From positions 62,001 through 126,000 of the forward strand of contig NZ_FOLD01000007.1 in NCBI RefSeq assembly GCF_900112225.1: 64,000 nt of DNA, read 5' to 3'. The notes below the pieces were generated by a model. It was given only the letters and a program-made list of their open reading frames with translations. It ran no database searches and was not told where the DNA came from. Origin of the DNA: Massilia yuzhufengensis (GTDB lineage Bacteria > Pseudomonadota > Gammaproteobacteria > Burkholderiales > Burkholderiaceae_D). Numbering within the stretch: position 1 is the stretch's first letter; every line of letters starts with the position of its first letter. Made by a program: the position numbers and the translations under genes. Shown one piece after another: positions 1 through 8,460 of this stretch.

Positions 1-34
1 CGGGACGCTTTTTGCCGCGACAAAGGGGAATTCG

Positions 35-934
35 ATGATCCATCGTTTCATCACGAGCGCAAGGCTCGTGCAATCCATGGCCAACCAGCCAGTTACCTGG
101 TCGTCCATGGGCAAAGCAGTACGCGGCGTAGCAAATACCGCACGTAATACCCTGACCGTATTCGGTCTCTCGGCAATCGCGATGCTCGCGCTGCTTTACA
201 CCAACGAAGACATCGCCAAGCGTGTCTCGGACGTGCTGGATCCCCAGCCTGAAATCGTCGCCATCGCCCCTGCTGCGCCGGCGCCTGTCGTCCTGGCCGA
301 AGTGGCCGCGACCGAATCGAAAAGCGTAGCCACTCCTCAGCTGGCTGCCAATAGCAAGCAACAGCAATGGGTCACCTCCTGGCTGAGCAAGCGCTACCGT
401 GTTGCCAGCGACGCCGCCAACATGCTGGTCTCGACCGCCTACATGACGGCGCACGAGGTCAAGCTCGACCCGCTGCTGATCCTGGCGGTCATGGCAATCG
501 AATCGGGCCTGAACCCGTTCGCCGAGAGCGCGATGGGCGCCAAGGGCTTGATGCAGGTCATGGCCAAGGTCCACCACGACAAATTCGAGAAAGTCGGCGG
601 CCAGAAGGCAGCCCTGGACCCGGCCGCCAACATCCGTGTCGGCGCCCTGATCCTCAAGGATTACGTCAAGCGTACCGGTTCCGTCGAAGGCGGCCTGAAG
701 ACCTACGTGGGCGCCGCGGACATGGAAAGCGACTCGGGCTACGGCTCGAAGGTGCTGGCCGAATACAAGCGCCTGAAGCAGGTCGCCCGCGGCCATAACG
801 TCCCGACCACCAACCCACGCCCACTGCCGGCGCCGGTCGTGGTCAAGCAGGGTCCTGCCATCACCCCGGCGGAAACGCCGGCTGCCCCAGTCAACGCCGA
901 GGCCCACGCAGCCGAGACGCTGGCAACGCTGTAA
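35..934 (+). CDS. Membrane-anchored lytic transglycosylase, SLT domain
   Basis: This is a 299-residue protein predicted to cleave the glycan strands of peptidoglycan from the periplasmic side of the inner membrane. A hydrophobic segment at about residues 40-56 looks like an N-terminal anchor. The SLT (goose-lysozyme-like) fold covers about 140-250. The motif AVMAIESGLNPFA places the catalytic glutamate at residue 156, followed by the family GLMQVM motif at 171-176. The last 45 residues are Pro/Ala-rich and probably disordered. The ATG is preceded by a good AAAGGGGA ribosome site at positions 22-29. The gene stands alone and ends at a strong hairpin terminator. The SLT assignment is firm; the physiological substrate and partner are not known. 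Confidence 0.9.
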   Translation: MIHRFITSARLVQSMANQPVTWSSMGKAVRGVANTARNTLTVFGLSAIAMLALLYTNEDIAKRVSDVLDPQPEIVAIAPAAPAPVVLAEVAATESKSVATPQLAANSKQQQWVTSWLSKRYRVASDAANMLVSTAYMTAHEVKLDPLLILAVMAIESGLNPFAESAMGAKGLMQVMAKVHHDKFEKVGGQKAALDPAANIRVGALILKDYVKRTGSVEGGLKTYVGAADMESDSGYGSKVLAEYKRLKQVARGHNVPTTNPRPLPAPVVVKQGPAITPAETPAAPVNAEAHAAETLATL

Positions 935-953
935 AGCCCGCACGGCCCCTCAA

Positions 954-981
954 GAACCACCGCCGCAGCGGTGGTTTTTTT
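954..981 (+). terminator. Rho-independent terminator of the transglycosylase gene
   Basis: The stem is ACCACCGC/GCGGTGGT with a short CGCA loop, followed by seven T residues. It starts about 20 bases after the stop codon. Confidence 0.9.
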
Positions 982-998
982 ACTCCAACTTCGGCAAC

Positions 999-1140
999 TT
1001 CGGGGTCAGGTCTGACATTTGGACACGGCCTCATCCATAAAACAGGTGTTCGCGTTTGCGGTTCCCGGTTTTACCAGCCCTACGGCATTAACTGCACACT
1101 ACGGTAGAGCTCGTGTCCAAATGTCAGACCTGACCCCGAA
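999..1140. repeat. 142-bp element with 29-bp perfect terminal inverted repeats (MITE/REP-like)
   Basis: The arms at 999-1027 and 1112-1140 are exact reverse complements over 29 bases, built around the core GGGGTCAGGTCTGACATTTGG. They enclose 84 bases with no convincing gene. Arms of this GGGGTCAGGTCTGAC type resemble the REP sequences associated with RAYT (Y1 tyrosine) transposases in Betaproteobacteria; that link is from memory, not a search. Imperfect copies of a terminator-like sequence lie on both sides (near 955-981 and 1158-1181), suggesting insertion beside or within a duplicated terminator. Confidence 0.8.
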
Positions 1141-1198
1141 GGTGGGGATTTTTGGAACTATCGCTGCAGCGGTGTTTTTTTACCTCCTGCTAGCAATG

Positions 1199-1231
1199 AA
1201 AAAGCCACCGGGCAGTGCCACGGTGGCTTTT
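1199..1231. terminator. Hairpin terminator, mainly for the minus-strand gene at 1279-1818
   Basis: An AAAAGCCACCG/CGGTGGCTTTT stem encloses a 10-base loop. The A and T tracts on the two sides let it work in both directions. The following gene on the minus strand ends 48 bases away. Confidence 0.8.
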
Positions 1232-1278
1232 GTCTATATATATAGTGGTGCCGGCGATTCGCACCCCGGCAAGCGGCC

Positions 1279-1818
1279 CTATTCCGCCGCGTCGAGGAAG
1301 AAGATCGCGTAGGCCTTGGCTGCCGTTTCCACAGTCGGTTTTTCCACCTGGACCTGGGCGCAGTCTTCCGCGACGAGGCTGCGCCAGTTGCGCACGCCTT
1401 CGTTCGAGAACAGCGGATTGGCCTTGGCGTTCAGGCTCAGGTCCAGGGCCAGCCTGGCATTGCGCGGACCTGCCTTGTCGTAGCTGACGCCACGCAATTC
1501 GATGCCGAAGGTGGCCAGCCATGCTTCCCACAAGGCCGACTCCTTGCCAAGCACGATGCGCTCGAGCATGTCATTGAGCGACACCCCCTTCTTGACCACG
1601 CCGCGCAGCAGGTCGAGCGATGGGGCAAAGCGCGCGTCGGTGCTTTGCTTGCCGGCGCCGCGGTCGGCGATGGCCTTCAGTTCCTTGGAAAAGGTCGCAT
1701 CGCGCTCGGTGTAGTCGCGTACGCGGTTATAGAAGTCCCCATCGAGATAAGGATTTTCGGGGCGGCCGGCGGGCTTGGCCTCTGGCTTGCCGGTGGACGG
1801 CGGTTTTTTATCGGTCAT
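1279..1818 (-). CDS. Hypothetical protein of 179 residues
   Basis: I do not recognise this family. The first 25 residues are Lys/Pro-rich and probably disordered (MTDKKPPSTGKPEAKPAG). The rest reads as a soluble, mixed alpha/beta or helical domain with no signal peptide or membrane segment. Codon use and GC match the host, and the gene has its own downstream terminator, so it is probably real. It is transcribed divergently from the Ser/Thr kinase at 1981, with 162 bases between the starts, so the two could share a control region. No function is proposed. Confidence 0.75.
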   Translation of the reverse strand: MTDKKPPSTGKPEAKPAGRPENPYLDGDFYNRVRDYTERDATFSKELKAIADRGAGKQSTDARFAPSLDLLRGVVKKGVSLNDMLERIVLGKESALWEAWLATFGIELRGVSYDKAGPRNARLALDLSLNAKANPLFSNEGVRNWRSLVAEDCAQVQVEKPTVETAAKAYAIFFLDAAE

Positions 1819-1980
1819 GGCTGTTCAAACGTCAATGTAAGGGCGGAGTGTAGCATTGTCGCTCTTGCGGCGAGCGTTGTGCCGCCCTGCCACGTTGCAA
1901 ACCCGGTCGAGAAATCTCCCACCATTGCATGGACGTAACGTTTACTGTAATGTGTCCTGATCTGTCTCAAGCACCGGACA

Positions 1981-4146
1981 ATGACTTCCCTCACCCAGAT
2001 TTCCGAAATTTGCACACCGGCCGGGCCCCTGCCGGACGCGCCAACACTCCCCGACCAATACGACGTACGCGGCTGCCTCGGCGAAGGCGGCTTTGGCCGG
2101 GTATATGAGGCCTGGGACAGCAAATTGTGCCGCCCCGTCGCCATCAAATGCATCAAGCACGCCGACGCCGCGCGCGCCGGCGCCGACCTGATGCGCGAGG
2201 CGCGCCTGGGCGCCTCCTTGCGCCATGCCGCCTTCGTGAAGGTGCATGCGATCGAAGACGACGGCTGCACCCAGTCGATCGTCATGGAGCTGGTGCCGGG
2301 CCAGACCCTCAAGCAGGTCCTGGCTGCGGGGCCTGTCGCCCGCGCCGATGCCCTCGAATGGACCCGCCAGGTCGCCGAAGCCATGCGCGACGCCCATGCG
2401 TCCGGCCTGGTGCATGGCGACCTCAAGCCGTCGAACCTGATGCTCGAACCCGGCGGCGCCATCCGTATCCTCGATTTCGGCCTGGCCCACCAGCTCGACG
2501 TGCTGGCCACCGCGGCCATCGCGCCCGAGGTCTTGCAAGGCACCATCGCCTACATGGCCCCCGAGCGCATGCTGGGCGCGCCGCTGTCCCCGCAGGTCGA
2601 TGTCTACGCCCTGGGCCTGATCCTGTACGAGATGGTCTGCGGCGCCCGGCCCTTCGCCGCCCTCGACGGCCTGGCGCTGGCGGCGGCGCAGGTGCAGACC
2701 ACGTCCGACGGCTGGAGCTATCCCCTCGACACCAGCCCGCAGCTGATCGCCCTGATCCGCGCGATGACCGCGCGCCAGGCGCCGCAGCGGCTGGCCGGCA
2801 TGGCCGAGGTGCTGGCGCGGCTCGCGCAGCTCGAGGCTCCCCTGGTATCTCCGGCGCCGCCGGCCCGAAAGCCCATGCCGGCGCGCACCCGGCGCGTGCT
2901 GGCCGGCGTGCTGTCGGTGGCCCTGCTGGGCGCCGCCGGCTGGGCCGCCGCCCCCTACCTGGCGACGCTCGGCCCGTCGCTGGCGCCCTTCTCCGAGTCG
3001 GTCGAAATGGAACAGGGCCTGGCGGCGCTGAAGCTGTTCGACCGTCCGGGCAGCCTGGACAGCGCCGAGCAGCATTTCCGCCGCATCCTGGAACGCCGCC
3101 CGGACAGCGCGGCGGCCGCCGCCGGCATGTCGCTGATGTACATCCAGCGCTACCAGACCGACAAGCGCGACGAAACCTGGCTGCAGCGCGCCAATGCCAG
3201 TGCGCAGCGCGCCGCCCAGCTCAACGACCAGCTGGCGCTGAGCCACATCGCGCGCGGCTGGGTGCTGGACAACCAGGGCAAGCGCGACGACGCCCTGCTG
3301 GCGCACGCCGAAGGTTTACGCCTGGACCCCACCAATTTCTTCGCGCTGTATGGCCAGGGCGTGACCTTGCGCCGCATGCACCGCTACGACGAGGCGCGCG
3401 CCAGGCTGGAGGACGCCATCGCGCGCTTCCCGCAGGAGCGCGTCTTCACCGACGAACTGGGCAGCGTGTACTACGAACAGGCGGACTATCCGGCCGCCGA
3501 GCGCCTGTTCCGGCGCAGCATCGCCCTGCAGCCGGATGCCGTCATTGCCTACGCCAACCTGAATGCCGCGCTGCTGCGCCAGAACCGCGACGACGAAGCG
3601 CTGCAAGTGCTGCAGCAAGGCCTGCAGATCCGTCCCAGCGCCAAGCTGTACACGAACCTCGGCAATGCGCTGTTCCTGCGCCAGGATTACGTGGGGGCGG
3701 CGGCGGCCTTCGAGAACGCAGTCTCGCCGACGCGCGGCGCGCCGGGCGAATACCAGCTGTGGGCCAACCTGGCCGATACCCTGAACTGGATCCCGGGCCG
3801 CGAAAAGCAGGCGCGCGCCGCCTACGACAAGGCGCGCGAGCTGCTGGCGCCGCGCCTGGCCCGCGCCCCGGACGATGTGCTGCTGGTCTCGCGCATGGGC
3901 CTGTACGCCGCGCGCACCGGGGCGCAGGCCGAAGCCGCCACGCTGCTGCCGCGCGCCATTGCCCTGGCGCCAACCAGCGCCGACGTGCAGTTCCGCGCAG
4001 GCCTGGCTTATGAATTGTTGGGTCAACGGGACGCCGCACTCGTTGCCATCAATAGCGCCCGCCGCCTCGGGTATCCGGTCAAGTTCATCGATGCCGAACC
4101 GGACCTGGTGGCCTTGCGGCGGGATGCGCGTTACCGTCCGGACTGA
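1981..4146 (+). CDS. Serine/threonine protein kinase with C-terminal TPR repeats
   Basis: This 721-residue Hanks-type kinase phosphorylates protein Ser/Thr residues. Residues about 27-285 form the kinase domain: glycine loop GEGGFG (34-39), VAIK lysine K56, catalytic loop HGDLKPSN with D147, DFG at 165-167 and APE at 193-195. The catalytic loop reads HGD rather than HRD, so activation-loop control may differ from classical RD kinases. A single membrane helix lies at about 306-328. The remainder (about 335-720) is a run of TPR-like helical repeats that would face the periplasm if the kinase is cytoplasmic. No strong ribosome site is seen before the ATG. It is followed by a small unknown gene and, convergently, by an FHA-domain regulator, a likely reader of its phosphorylation. 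Confidence 0.92.
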   Translation: MTSLTQISEICTPAGPLPDAPTLPDQYDVRGCLGEGGFGRVYEAWDSKLCRPVAIKCIKHADAARAGADLMREARLGASLRHAAFVKVHAIEDDGCTQSIVMELVPGQTLKQVLAAGPVARADALEWTRQVAEAMRDAHASGLVHGDLKPSNLMLEPGGAIRILDFGLAHQLDVLATAAIAPEVLQGTIAYMAPERMLGAPLSPQVDVYALGLILYEMVCGARPFAALDGLALAAAQVQTTSDGWSYPLDTSPQLIALIRAMTARQAPQRLAGMAEVLARLAQLEAPLVSPAPPARKPMPARTRRVLAGVLSVALLGAAGWAAAPYLATLGPSLAPFSESVEMEQGLAALKLFDRPGSLDSAEQHFRRILERRPDSAAAAAGMSLMYIQRYQTDKRDETWLQRANASAQRAAQLNDQLALSHIARGWVLDNQGKRDDALLAHAEGLRLDPTNFFALYGQGVTLRRMHRYDEARARLEDAIARFPQERVFTDELGSVYYEQADYPAAERLFRRSIALQPDAVIAYANLNAALLRQNRDDEALQVLQQGLQIRPSAKLYTNLGNALFLRQDYVGAAAAFENAVSPTRGAPGEYQLWANLADTLNWIPGREKQARAAYDKARELLAPRLARAPDDVLLVSRMGLYAARTGAQAEAATLLPRAIALAPTSADVQFRAGLAYELLGQRDAALVAINSARRLGYPVKFIDAEPDLVALRRDARYRPD

Positions 4147-4203
4147 CCAAGTCCGATCCTGTCGTGCCACACCGGCACCCAACCGACTGACCTGAAAGCA
4201 GAC

Positions 4204-4566
4204 ATGCAACAAAACCACGAAATCCGCGTTATTTACGATGCAGGCAATCCGCAAGCCAGCTGGGCGCCGCGTCCGAAAGGCACCGACAGCATCCAGGCGA
4301 ACATGAACGATACGATCAGCTTCACCTTCGAGGGTCCGGACTGCCTGACCAACGCCATCATGATGACCGGGCCGCGCGAGAAGGAAACCGAGCGCTCGCC
4401 CTTCAAAGGCGGCAACCAGATCAACATCGAACCTGGCGCCCGGTACACGATCGACAAGGAAAACGGCCTGTGGGGCTTCTCGCTCTCGTTCACGACCATC
4501 GACGCCCAAGGCATCAGCAACTTTTATTTCCTGCCTGACCCCGAACTCGAAGTCGGCTCGACCTGA
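4204..4566 (+). CDS. Hypothetical protein of 120 residues next to the kinase
   Basis: Family not recognised. The sequence alternates polar and hydrophobic residues in a way that suggests a small all-beta domain. It has no signal peptide and no cysteine-based metal site. It starts 57 bases after the kinase stop and is probably co-transcribed with it. It meets the convergent FHA regulator tail to tail with only 8 bases between the stop codons and no obvious terminator, so the transcripts may overlap. Position suggests a substrate or accessory of the kinase, but that is inference only. Confidence 0.75.
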   Translation: MQQNHEIRVIYDAGNPQASWAPRPKGTDSIQANMNDTISFTFEGPDCLTNAIMMTGPREKETERSPFKGGNQINIEPGARYTIDKENGLWGFSLSFTTIDAQGISNFYFLPDPELEVGST

Positions 4567-4574
4567 TGCCTGCC

Positions 4575-6095
4575 TTAGCCCGGACGCAGTAAACGCCAGC
4601 GGCGCCGCAAGGCCTCCGCCGGCGTTTTCAGGGTCGCGGCGCAGCGCTCCACATCGCCCCCGCAAGCCTCCATTGCGCGGGCGATGTCGTTTTCCGGGAT
4701 GGTTTCGGCACGCCTGATGACGGGATGGTCTTCCAGCAGCTTGTAAAGGCTCGGGCGCGAGATGCGCAGCGCCTGCGCGGCCGCCTGGATGTTCCAGTCA
4801 TGCGCGGCCATGGCGTCGAGCACATCGCCGTCGGACAAGGCGGACGGCCGGCGGCGCGGCGCGGCATCGGCGGCCTCGCCGCGCGGCGCCGGCGGAGCCG
4901 GCGCTTCCTCCGGCGGCTGCCGCTGCGTGCGCACCAGATCGTCGAGGGTCGGAACGACGCCTTCGCCCAGCATCAGCACCGCGCGCTGCAGCACATGCGA
5001 CAACTGGCGCACATTGCCCGGCCAGTCCCAGCATGCCAGTTCCGCCACCAGCGCCGCCGGCAGCCCTGCATTGCCCTCCTGCTGCCCGAGCAAGTCGACG
5101 ATCAGCACGCCGATATCCTCGCGCCGGGTGCGCAGCGGCGGCATCCGGATCACGAAGCCTTCCAGCCGGTGCAGCAGGGCCTGGTTGAATACTGCCGCCT
5201 CCAGGTCCTGGTCGGAGGCGGCAACCACGCGCGCCGACGAACGCCGGTCCTGGGCCGCGCCGACCGGCCGGTAGTCGCCGCCCTCGAGCACGCGCAGCAG
5301 CATCGGCTGCACGGCGGCGGGGGCGTTGCCGATCTCGTCAAGGAACAGGGTCGCCCGGTCGGCTTGCGCGAACACCCCGTCGCGCGCGGCCGGTTCGCCG
5401 GCGTGGGCTCCCGCCTCCACCCCGAACAGTTCTGCCGCAGCCGTCGCTTCGCCCAGGGCCGCCATGTTGACCGTGACCAGCGGCGCCGCGGCACGGCTGC
5501 TCAGCGCATGGATGGCGCGCGCGGCGATTTCCTTGCCGGTGCCGGTTTCGCCCAGCAGCAGCACCGGTAAGCCGCTCGGGGCCACCATGCGGAGCTGGTC
5601 GCGCACGCCGATGCTGGCGCTGCCCACGCCATGCAACCCCGGCACCGGATTGTGCTTCGGCAGGCGGTCCATCCAGTGCAGGCACAGGACCACCGCCCGG
5701 CCCAGGGTCAGGACCTGGCCTTCGGCGACCTGCGCCGCGGTGAGCCGGACCGCATCCTTGACGACGCGCCCGCCCACCTCGACCACCATCGAACTGGCGG
5801 GCAGCGCAAGGGTGAGCGTGTCGTGGGCGTCGCGCACCAGGCGCAGCGGCTGGCGAGAAATGCCGCCGTGACCCAAGGGCAGGCCTTCGCTGCCCGGCCG
5901 CATGAACAGGGGCGCGTAACGGTTCAGTTCAATGGTGTCGCTGCCGGTGCCGCCGACAAATTGTTCGCCGATGCGGGCCGGATCGGGATGCCAGAGGATG
6001 GTGACCGCCAGCAGGGGCGCCGTGGCATGGTCGAGGTCGGACAGGGGCGAGGTCAGCGTGTAATCGGAATAAATCATAGAATCTGGCAAAGACAC
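4575..6095 (-). CDS. FHA-AAA+-HTH regulator, sigma-54-activator-like but without GAFTGA
   Basis: This 506-residue protein has three parts: an N-terminal FHA-like region (about 45-142, SRQPL at 80-84), an AAA+ domain of the bacterial enhancer-binding type (about 155-380), and a Fis-like helix-turn-helix at the C-terminus (SRPSLYKLLE region). Walker A is GETGTGKE (182-189), Walker B is LFLDEIG (250-256), and a candidate arginine finger is R310. The L1 loop that contacts sigma-54, normally GAFTGA, reads GAHAGE at 229-234, so ordinary sigma-54 activation is doubtful. FHA domains bind phosphothreonine, which fits the adjacent Ser/Thr kinase. The FHA core is itself degenerate, lacking the usual His and Asn. 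Confidence 0.88.
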   Translation of the reverse strand: MSLPDSMIYSDYTLTSPLSDLDHATAPLLAVTILWHPDPARIGEQFVGGTGSDTIELNRYAPLFMRPGSEGLPLGHGGISRQPLRLVRDAHDTLTLALPASSMVVEVGGRVVKDAVRLTAAQVAEGQVLTLGRAVVLCLHWMDRLPKHNPVPGLHGVGSASIGVRDQLRMVAPSGLPVLLLGETGTGKEIAARAIHALSSRAAAPLVTVNMAALGEATAAAELFGVEAGAHAGEPAARDGVFAQADRATLFLDEIGNAPAAVQPMLLRVLEGGDYRPVGAAQDRRSSARVVAASDQDLEAAVFNQALLHRLEGFVIRMPPLRTRREDIGVLIVDLLGQQEGNAGLPAALVAELACWDWPGNVRQLSHVLQRAVLMLGEGVVPTLDDLVRTQRQPPEEAPAPPAPRGEAADAAPRRRPSALSDGDVLDAMAAHDWNIQAAAQALRISRPSLYKLLEDHPVIRRAETIPENDIARAMEACGGDVERCAATLKTPAEALRRRWRLLRPG

Positions 6096-6169
6096 GGTGG
6101 CGTGGCACCGATGCGTTTGCGATTCTACACTTTTGCCTGCAGGTCAACCGGCGACCTTACCCGGCGGGA

Positions 6170-6907
6170 TCACGGTGAGCGCGAATCGGCTTTCCGGCGC
6201 GCCGCCGCGCGGAGATGGAAACGCAGCGGCCCTACCTCGCGCTTGGCAATGGCGCGCTTCGATGGGAAGACGTGGGCGCGCCGGTCGTCGGCGATGTTCG
6301 CGGCGCCGAAGTGCTGGAAGTCCCCGTCGCCGGCAAGGGCCACGCCGGCGGCGTCGAAGTGGGCATGGAAATGGCGCTGCCCCGGCTCGCTCGCCTCCAG
6401 CAAGGCGGACGAGACGACGACTTGGAGCGCCATGGCCGGCGCCGGCGCCAGCACGTGCTTGCCGAAGATGGGCGCGAGGTCGGCGTGGTCGCGGTCGAGG
6501 AAGGCCGATACCGGAACGCTGGACGTCGCATGCAGGCGCTGGCGTCCTGCGGCGTCGGGAAACGCGCGGCTGGTGTCGAGGAACAGCAATTTCCCCTTCG
6601 GCCAGGCCGGCGCCGTGTATTCGAAAAACAGCGGATCGGTCAGGAAGACCTGGAAGCCCATCCGGAGCGACGCGCCGGCCTCGGCAATATGGAGGCGCAG
6701 GCGTTGCACCGCTTTTGCGTCGCCGTAGGCCGCAATGCCGTCTTCCTGGGCCCGCAGCAGCAAGCCTGCCCTGCGCAGCATGTCGTGGCAGGCGGGAACC
6801 GGGACGATGCGCAAGGCGCGCAGTGTACCGTCGGCGAAAAACGCGTGGCCGAACGAGACCCGGAAGATCAGGCCATAAGACGAAGGCAGCTCATTTACCT
6901 TACGCAT
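6170..6907 (-). CDS. Hypothetical protein of 245 residues
   Basis: Family not recognised. It has no signal peptide or membrane helix. The N-terminal half contains beta-strand-rich segments (YGLIFRVSFGHAFF; FQVFLTDPLFFEYT) and the C-terminus is basic. A GAGG ribosome site precedes the ATG. It lies upstream of the FHA regulator on the same strand, with 74 bases between them, so it may be the first gene of a two-gene unit. The link to kinase/FHA signalling rests on position alone. Confidence 0.65.
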   Translation of the reverse strand: MRKVNELPSSYGLIFRVSFGHAFFADGTLRALRIVPVPACHDMLRRAGLLLRAQEDGIAAYGDAKAVQRLRLHIAEAGASLRMGFQVFLTDPLFFEYTAPAWPKGKLLFLDTSRAFPDAAGRQRLHATSSVPVSAFLDRDHADLAPIFGKHVLAPAPAMALQVVVSSALLEASEPGQRHFHAHFDAAGVALAGDGDFQHFGAANIADDRRAHVFPSKRAIAKREVGPLRFHLRAAARRKADSRSP

Positions 6908-7376
6908 GATAAGCCTCGCTATTCAATGCCGACACTGTATTGCGGCGCCCGCCTGGGCGCATGCAATATAAAACCGAGGACATCAATGTTCTACATAATA
7001 CGTCCCGGATAATGCCAAGGCTGCACTGGCCGGCGTGTTCCACATCGGGGAGCAGTGTATCGCCTCCCGCTCCCCTGGTCACAGGCCCGCGCCGGGCGTG
7101 ATTCGCTGCGCATGCAGCTTGGTGTATTGCCAGGTCAGTCATTACAAGCACCGCTATTCAAGGTCCCACTCCGGATCAATCTATTCTTTATGCATTACCG
7201 CTTGTTCCCGGAACGTAATATGAGACTTTTCGGAAATACCGTCAACATAATATTGCCACTATTTTTTTACATGTAAAATGACGTGTAAAATACAATTTAA
7301 CGGGCCAATTTAATCATATAAATATTATTATTACTTATAATATATTTTAATTAACCGCTCATTTGAATGACGCATT
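6908..7376. other. Gene-free, AT-rich stretch
   Basis: About 470 bases without a credible gene. The part from about 7150 to 7370 is markedly AT-rich against the high-GC host, with runs such as TTTTTTTACATGTAAAATGA and TATAATATATTTTAATTAA. It may hold the promoter of the minus-strand gene at 6907, an H-NS-like silenced zone or the scar of a lost element. No inverted-repeat mobile element or RNA gene was recognised. Confidence 0.6.
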
Positions 7377-7413
7377 AAAAAAAGCCACCGCGGCAGCGCC
7401 GCGGTGGCTTTTT
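7377..7413 (-). terminator. Terminator of the ribBA-ribH-nusB operon
   Basis: AAAAAGCCACCGCGG/CCGCGGTGGCTTTTT forms a long GC-rich stem around a short AGCG-type loop. A and T tracts lie on the two sides. It is 24 bases beyond the nusB stop codon. Confidence 0.9.
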
Positions 7414-7436
7414 GTCTTGACTAAAACGGCTGTCGA

Positions 7437-7907
7437 TCAGCGTCGCGCGTCGGCGCCGAATTCGTCCGGGCGCAGCCTGGACGCCAGCTTGTCCAGTACG
7501 CCGTTGACGTACTTGTGGCCGTCGATACCGCCGAAGGACTTGGTCAGCTCGACCGCTTCGTTGATGACGACGCGGTACGGCACTTCCGGGTGGTTCTTCA
7601 GCTCGTACGCGCCGAGCAGCAGCACGGCGTGCTCGATCGGCGACAGCTCGGCCACATTGCGGTCGATCAGCGGCGCGATGGTCTCGCGCAGCTCGACCGA
7701 GGTGCTGATGGTGCCGTTGAGCAGGTCGCCGAAGAATTCGCCATCGGCCTTCTCGAAGCCGTGGGCGCCGCGGATGTTGGCCACGACAGTGCGGGCCGGC
7801 TCATTGTTCAGCAGCCATTGGTACAGGCCCTGCAGCGCGAACTCGCGTGCGCGGTGGCGCGGCGTGCGGTTCTTGCTCGGGTTGGCGTGCGTGGTCTTGT
7901 CGTTCAT
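7437..7907 (-). CDS. nusB: Transcription antitermination protein NusB
   Basis: This 156-residue all-helical protein pairs with NusE (S10) on boxA RNA to promote antitermination of rRNA operons. Diagnostic family segments are present: RHRAREFALQGLYQWL near the N-terminus, and PYRVVINEAVELTKSFG followed by KYVNGVLDKLA near the C-terminus. Length is normal for the family. It is the last gene of ribBA-ribH-nusB, 12 bases after ribH, with an AAGGAAA ribosome site. Linkage of nusB to ribH is one of the most conserved arrangements in Proteobacteria. Confidence 0.97.
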   Translation of the reverse strand: MNDKTTHANPSKNRTPRHRAREFALQGLYQWLLNNEPARTVVANIRGAHGFEKADGEFFGDLLNGTISTSVELRETIAPLIDRNVAELSPIEHAVLLLGAYELKNHPEVPYRVVINEAVELTKSFGGIDGHKYVNGVLDKLASRLRPDEFGADARR

Positions 7908-7919
7908 GTGCTTGTTTCC

Positions 7920-8399
7920 TTATTCTTCTTCAGCCTGCAGTTCTTCCAGCGCGAACAGCAGGTTCGACATCTCGACCGCCACGCGCGCCGCGTCCAGGCC
8001 CTTTTCGGCCATGCGGGCTTCGGCCTGCTCGTCGTTCTCGGTGGTGAGAATGGCGTTGGCGACCGGGATGCCGTAGTCCAGGCCGATGCGGGTGATGCCG
8101 GCGCCCGATTCGTTGGCCACCAGCTCGAAGTGGTAGGTCTCGCCGCGGATCACCGCGCCCAGTGCGACCAGCGCGTCGAACTGCTGGGTTTCAGCCATTT
8201 TCTGCAGCGCCAGCGGCACTTCGAGCGCGCCCGGCACCGTGATGTGGAGGATGTCCTCGTCGGCCACGCCCAGGCGCTTGAGCTCGGCCAGGCAGGACGA
8301 CAGCAGGCCGTGGCCCACGTCGGCGTTGAATCGTGCCTGCACGATACCGATACGCAGGCCTTCACCCGCCAGATTGCTTTCAAATGTTCCTACCGTCAT
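7920..8399 (-). CDS. ribH: 6,7-dimethyl-8-ribityllumazine synthase
   Basis: This 159-residue enzyme condenses 5-amino-6-ribitylaminouracil with 3,4-dihydroxy-2-butanone 4-phosphate, the penultimate step of riboflavin synthesis. Family landmarks are VQARFNADV near the N-terminus, [12 protein letters not shown] in the middle, and the substrate-binding stretch [14 protein letters not shown] with the conserved histidine. It normally assembles into pentamers or icosahedral shells. A GAGG ribosome site precedes the ATG. It follows ribBA by 61 bases and precedes nusB, and is surely co-transcribed with both. Confidence 0.97.
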   Translation of the reverse strand: MTVGTFESNLAGEGLRIGIVQARFNADVGHGLLSSCLAELKRLGVADEDILHITVPGALEVPLALQKMAETQQFDALVALGAVIRGETYHFELVANESGAGITRIGLDYGIPVANAILTTENDEQAEARMAEKGLDAARVAVEMSNLLFALEELQAEEE

Positions 8400-8460
8400 G
8401 GCTGGCCTCTTCTTTTTTCGTGTGTGTATATAGTAGTGGGAATTCGCGACAGGCAGCGCG

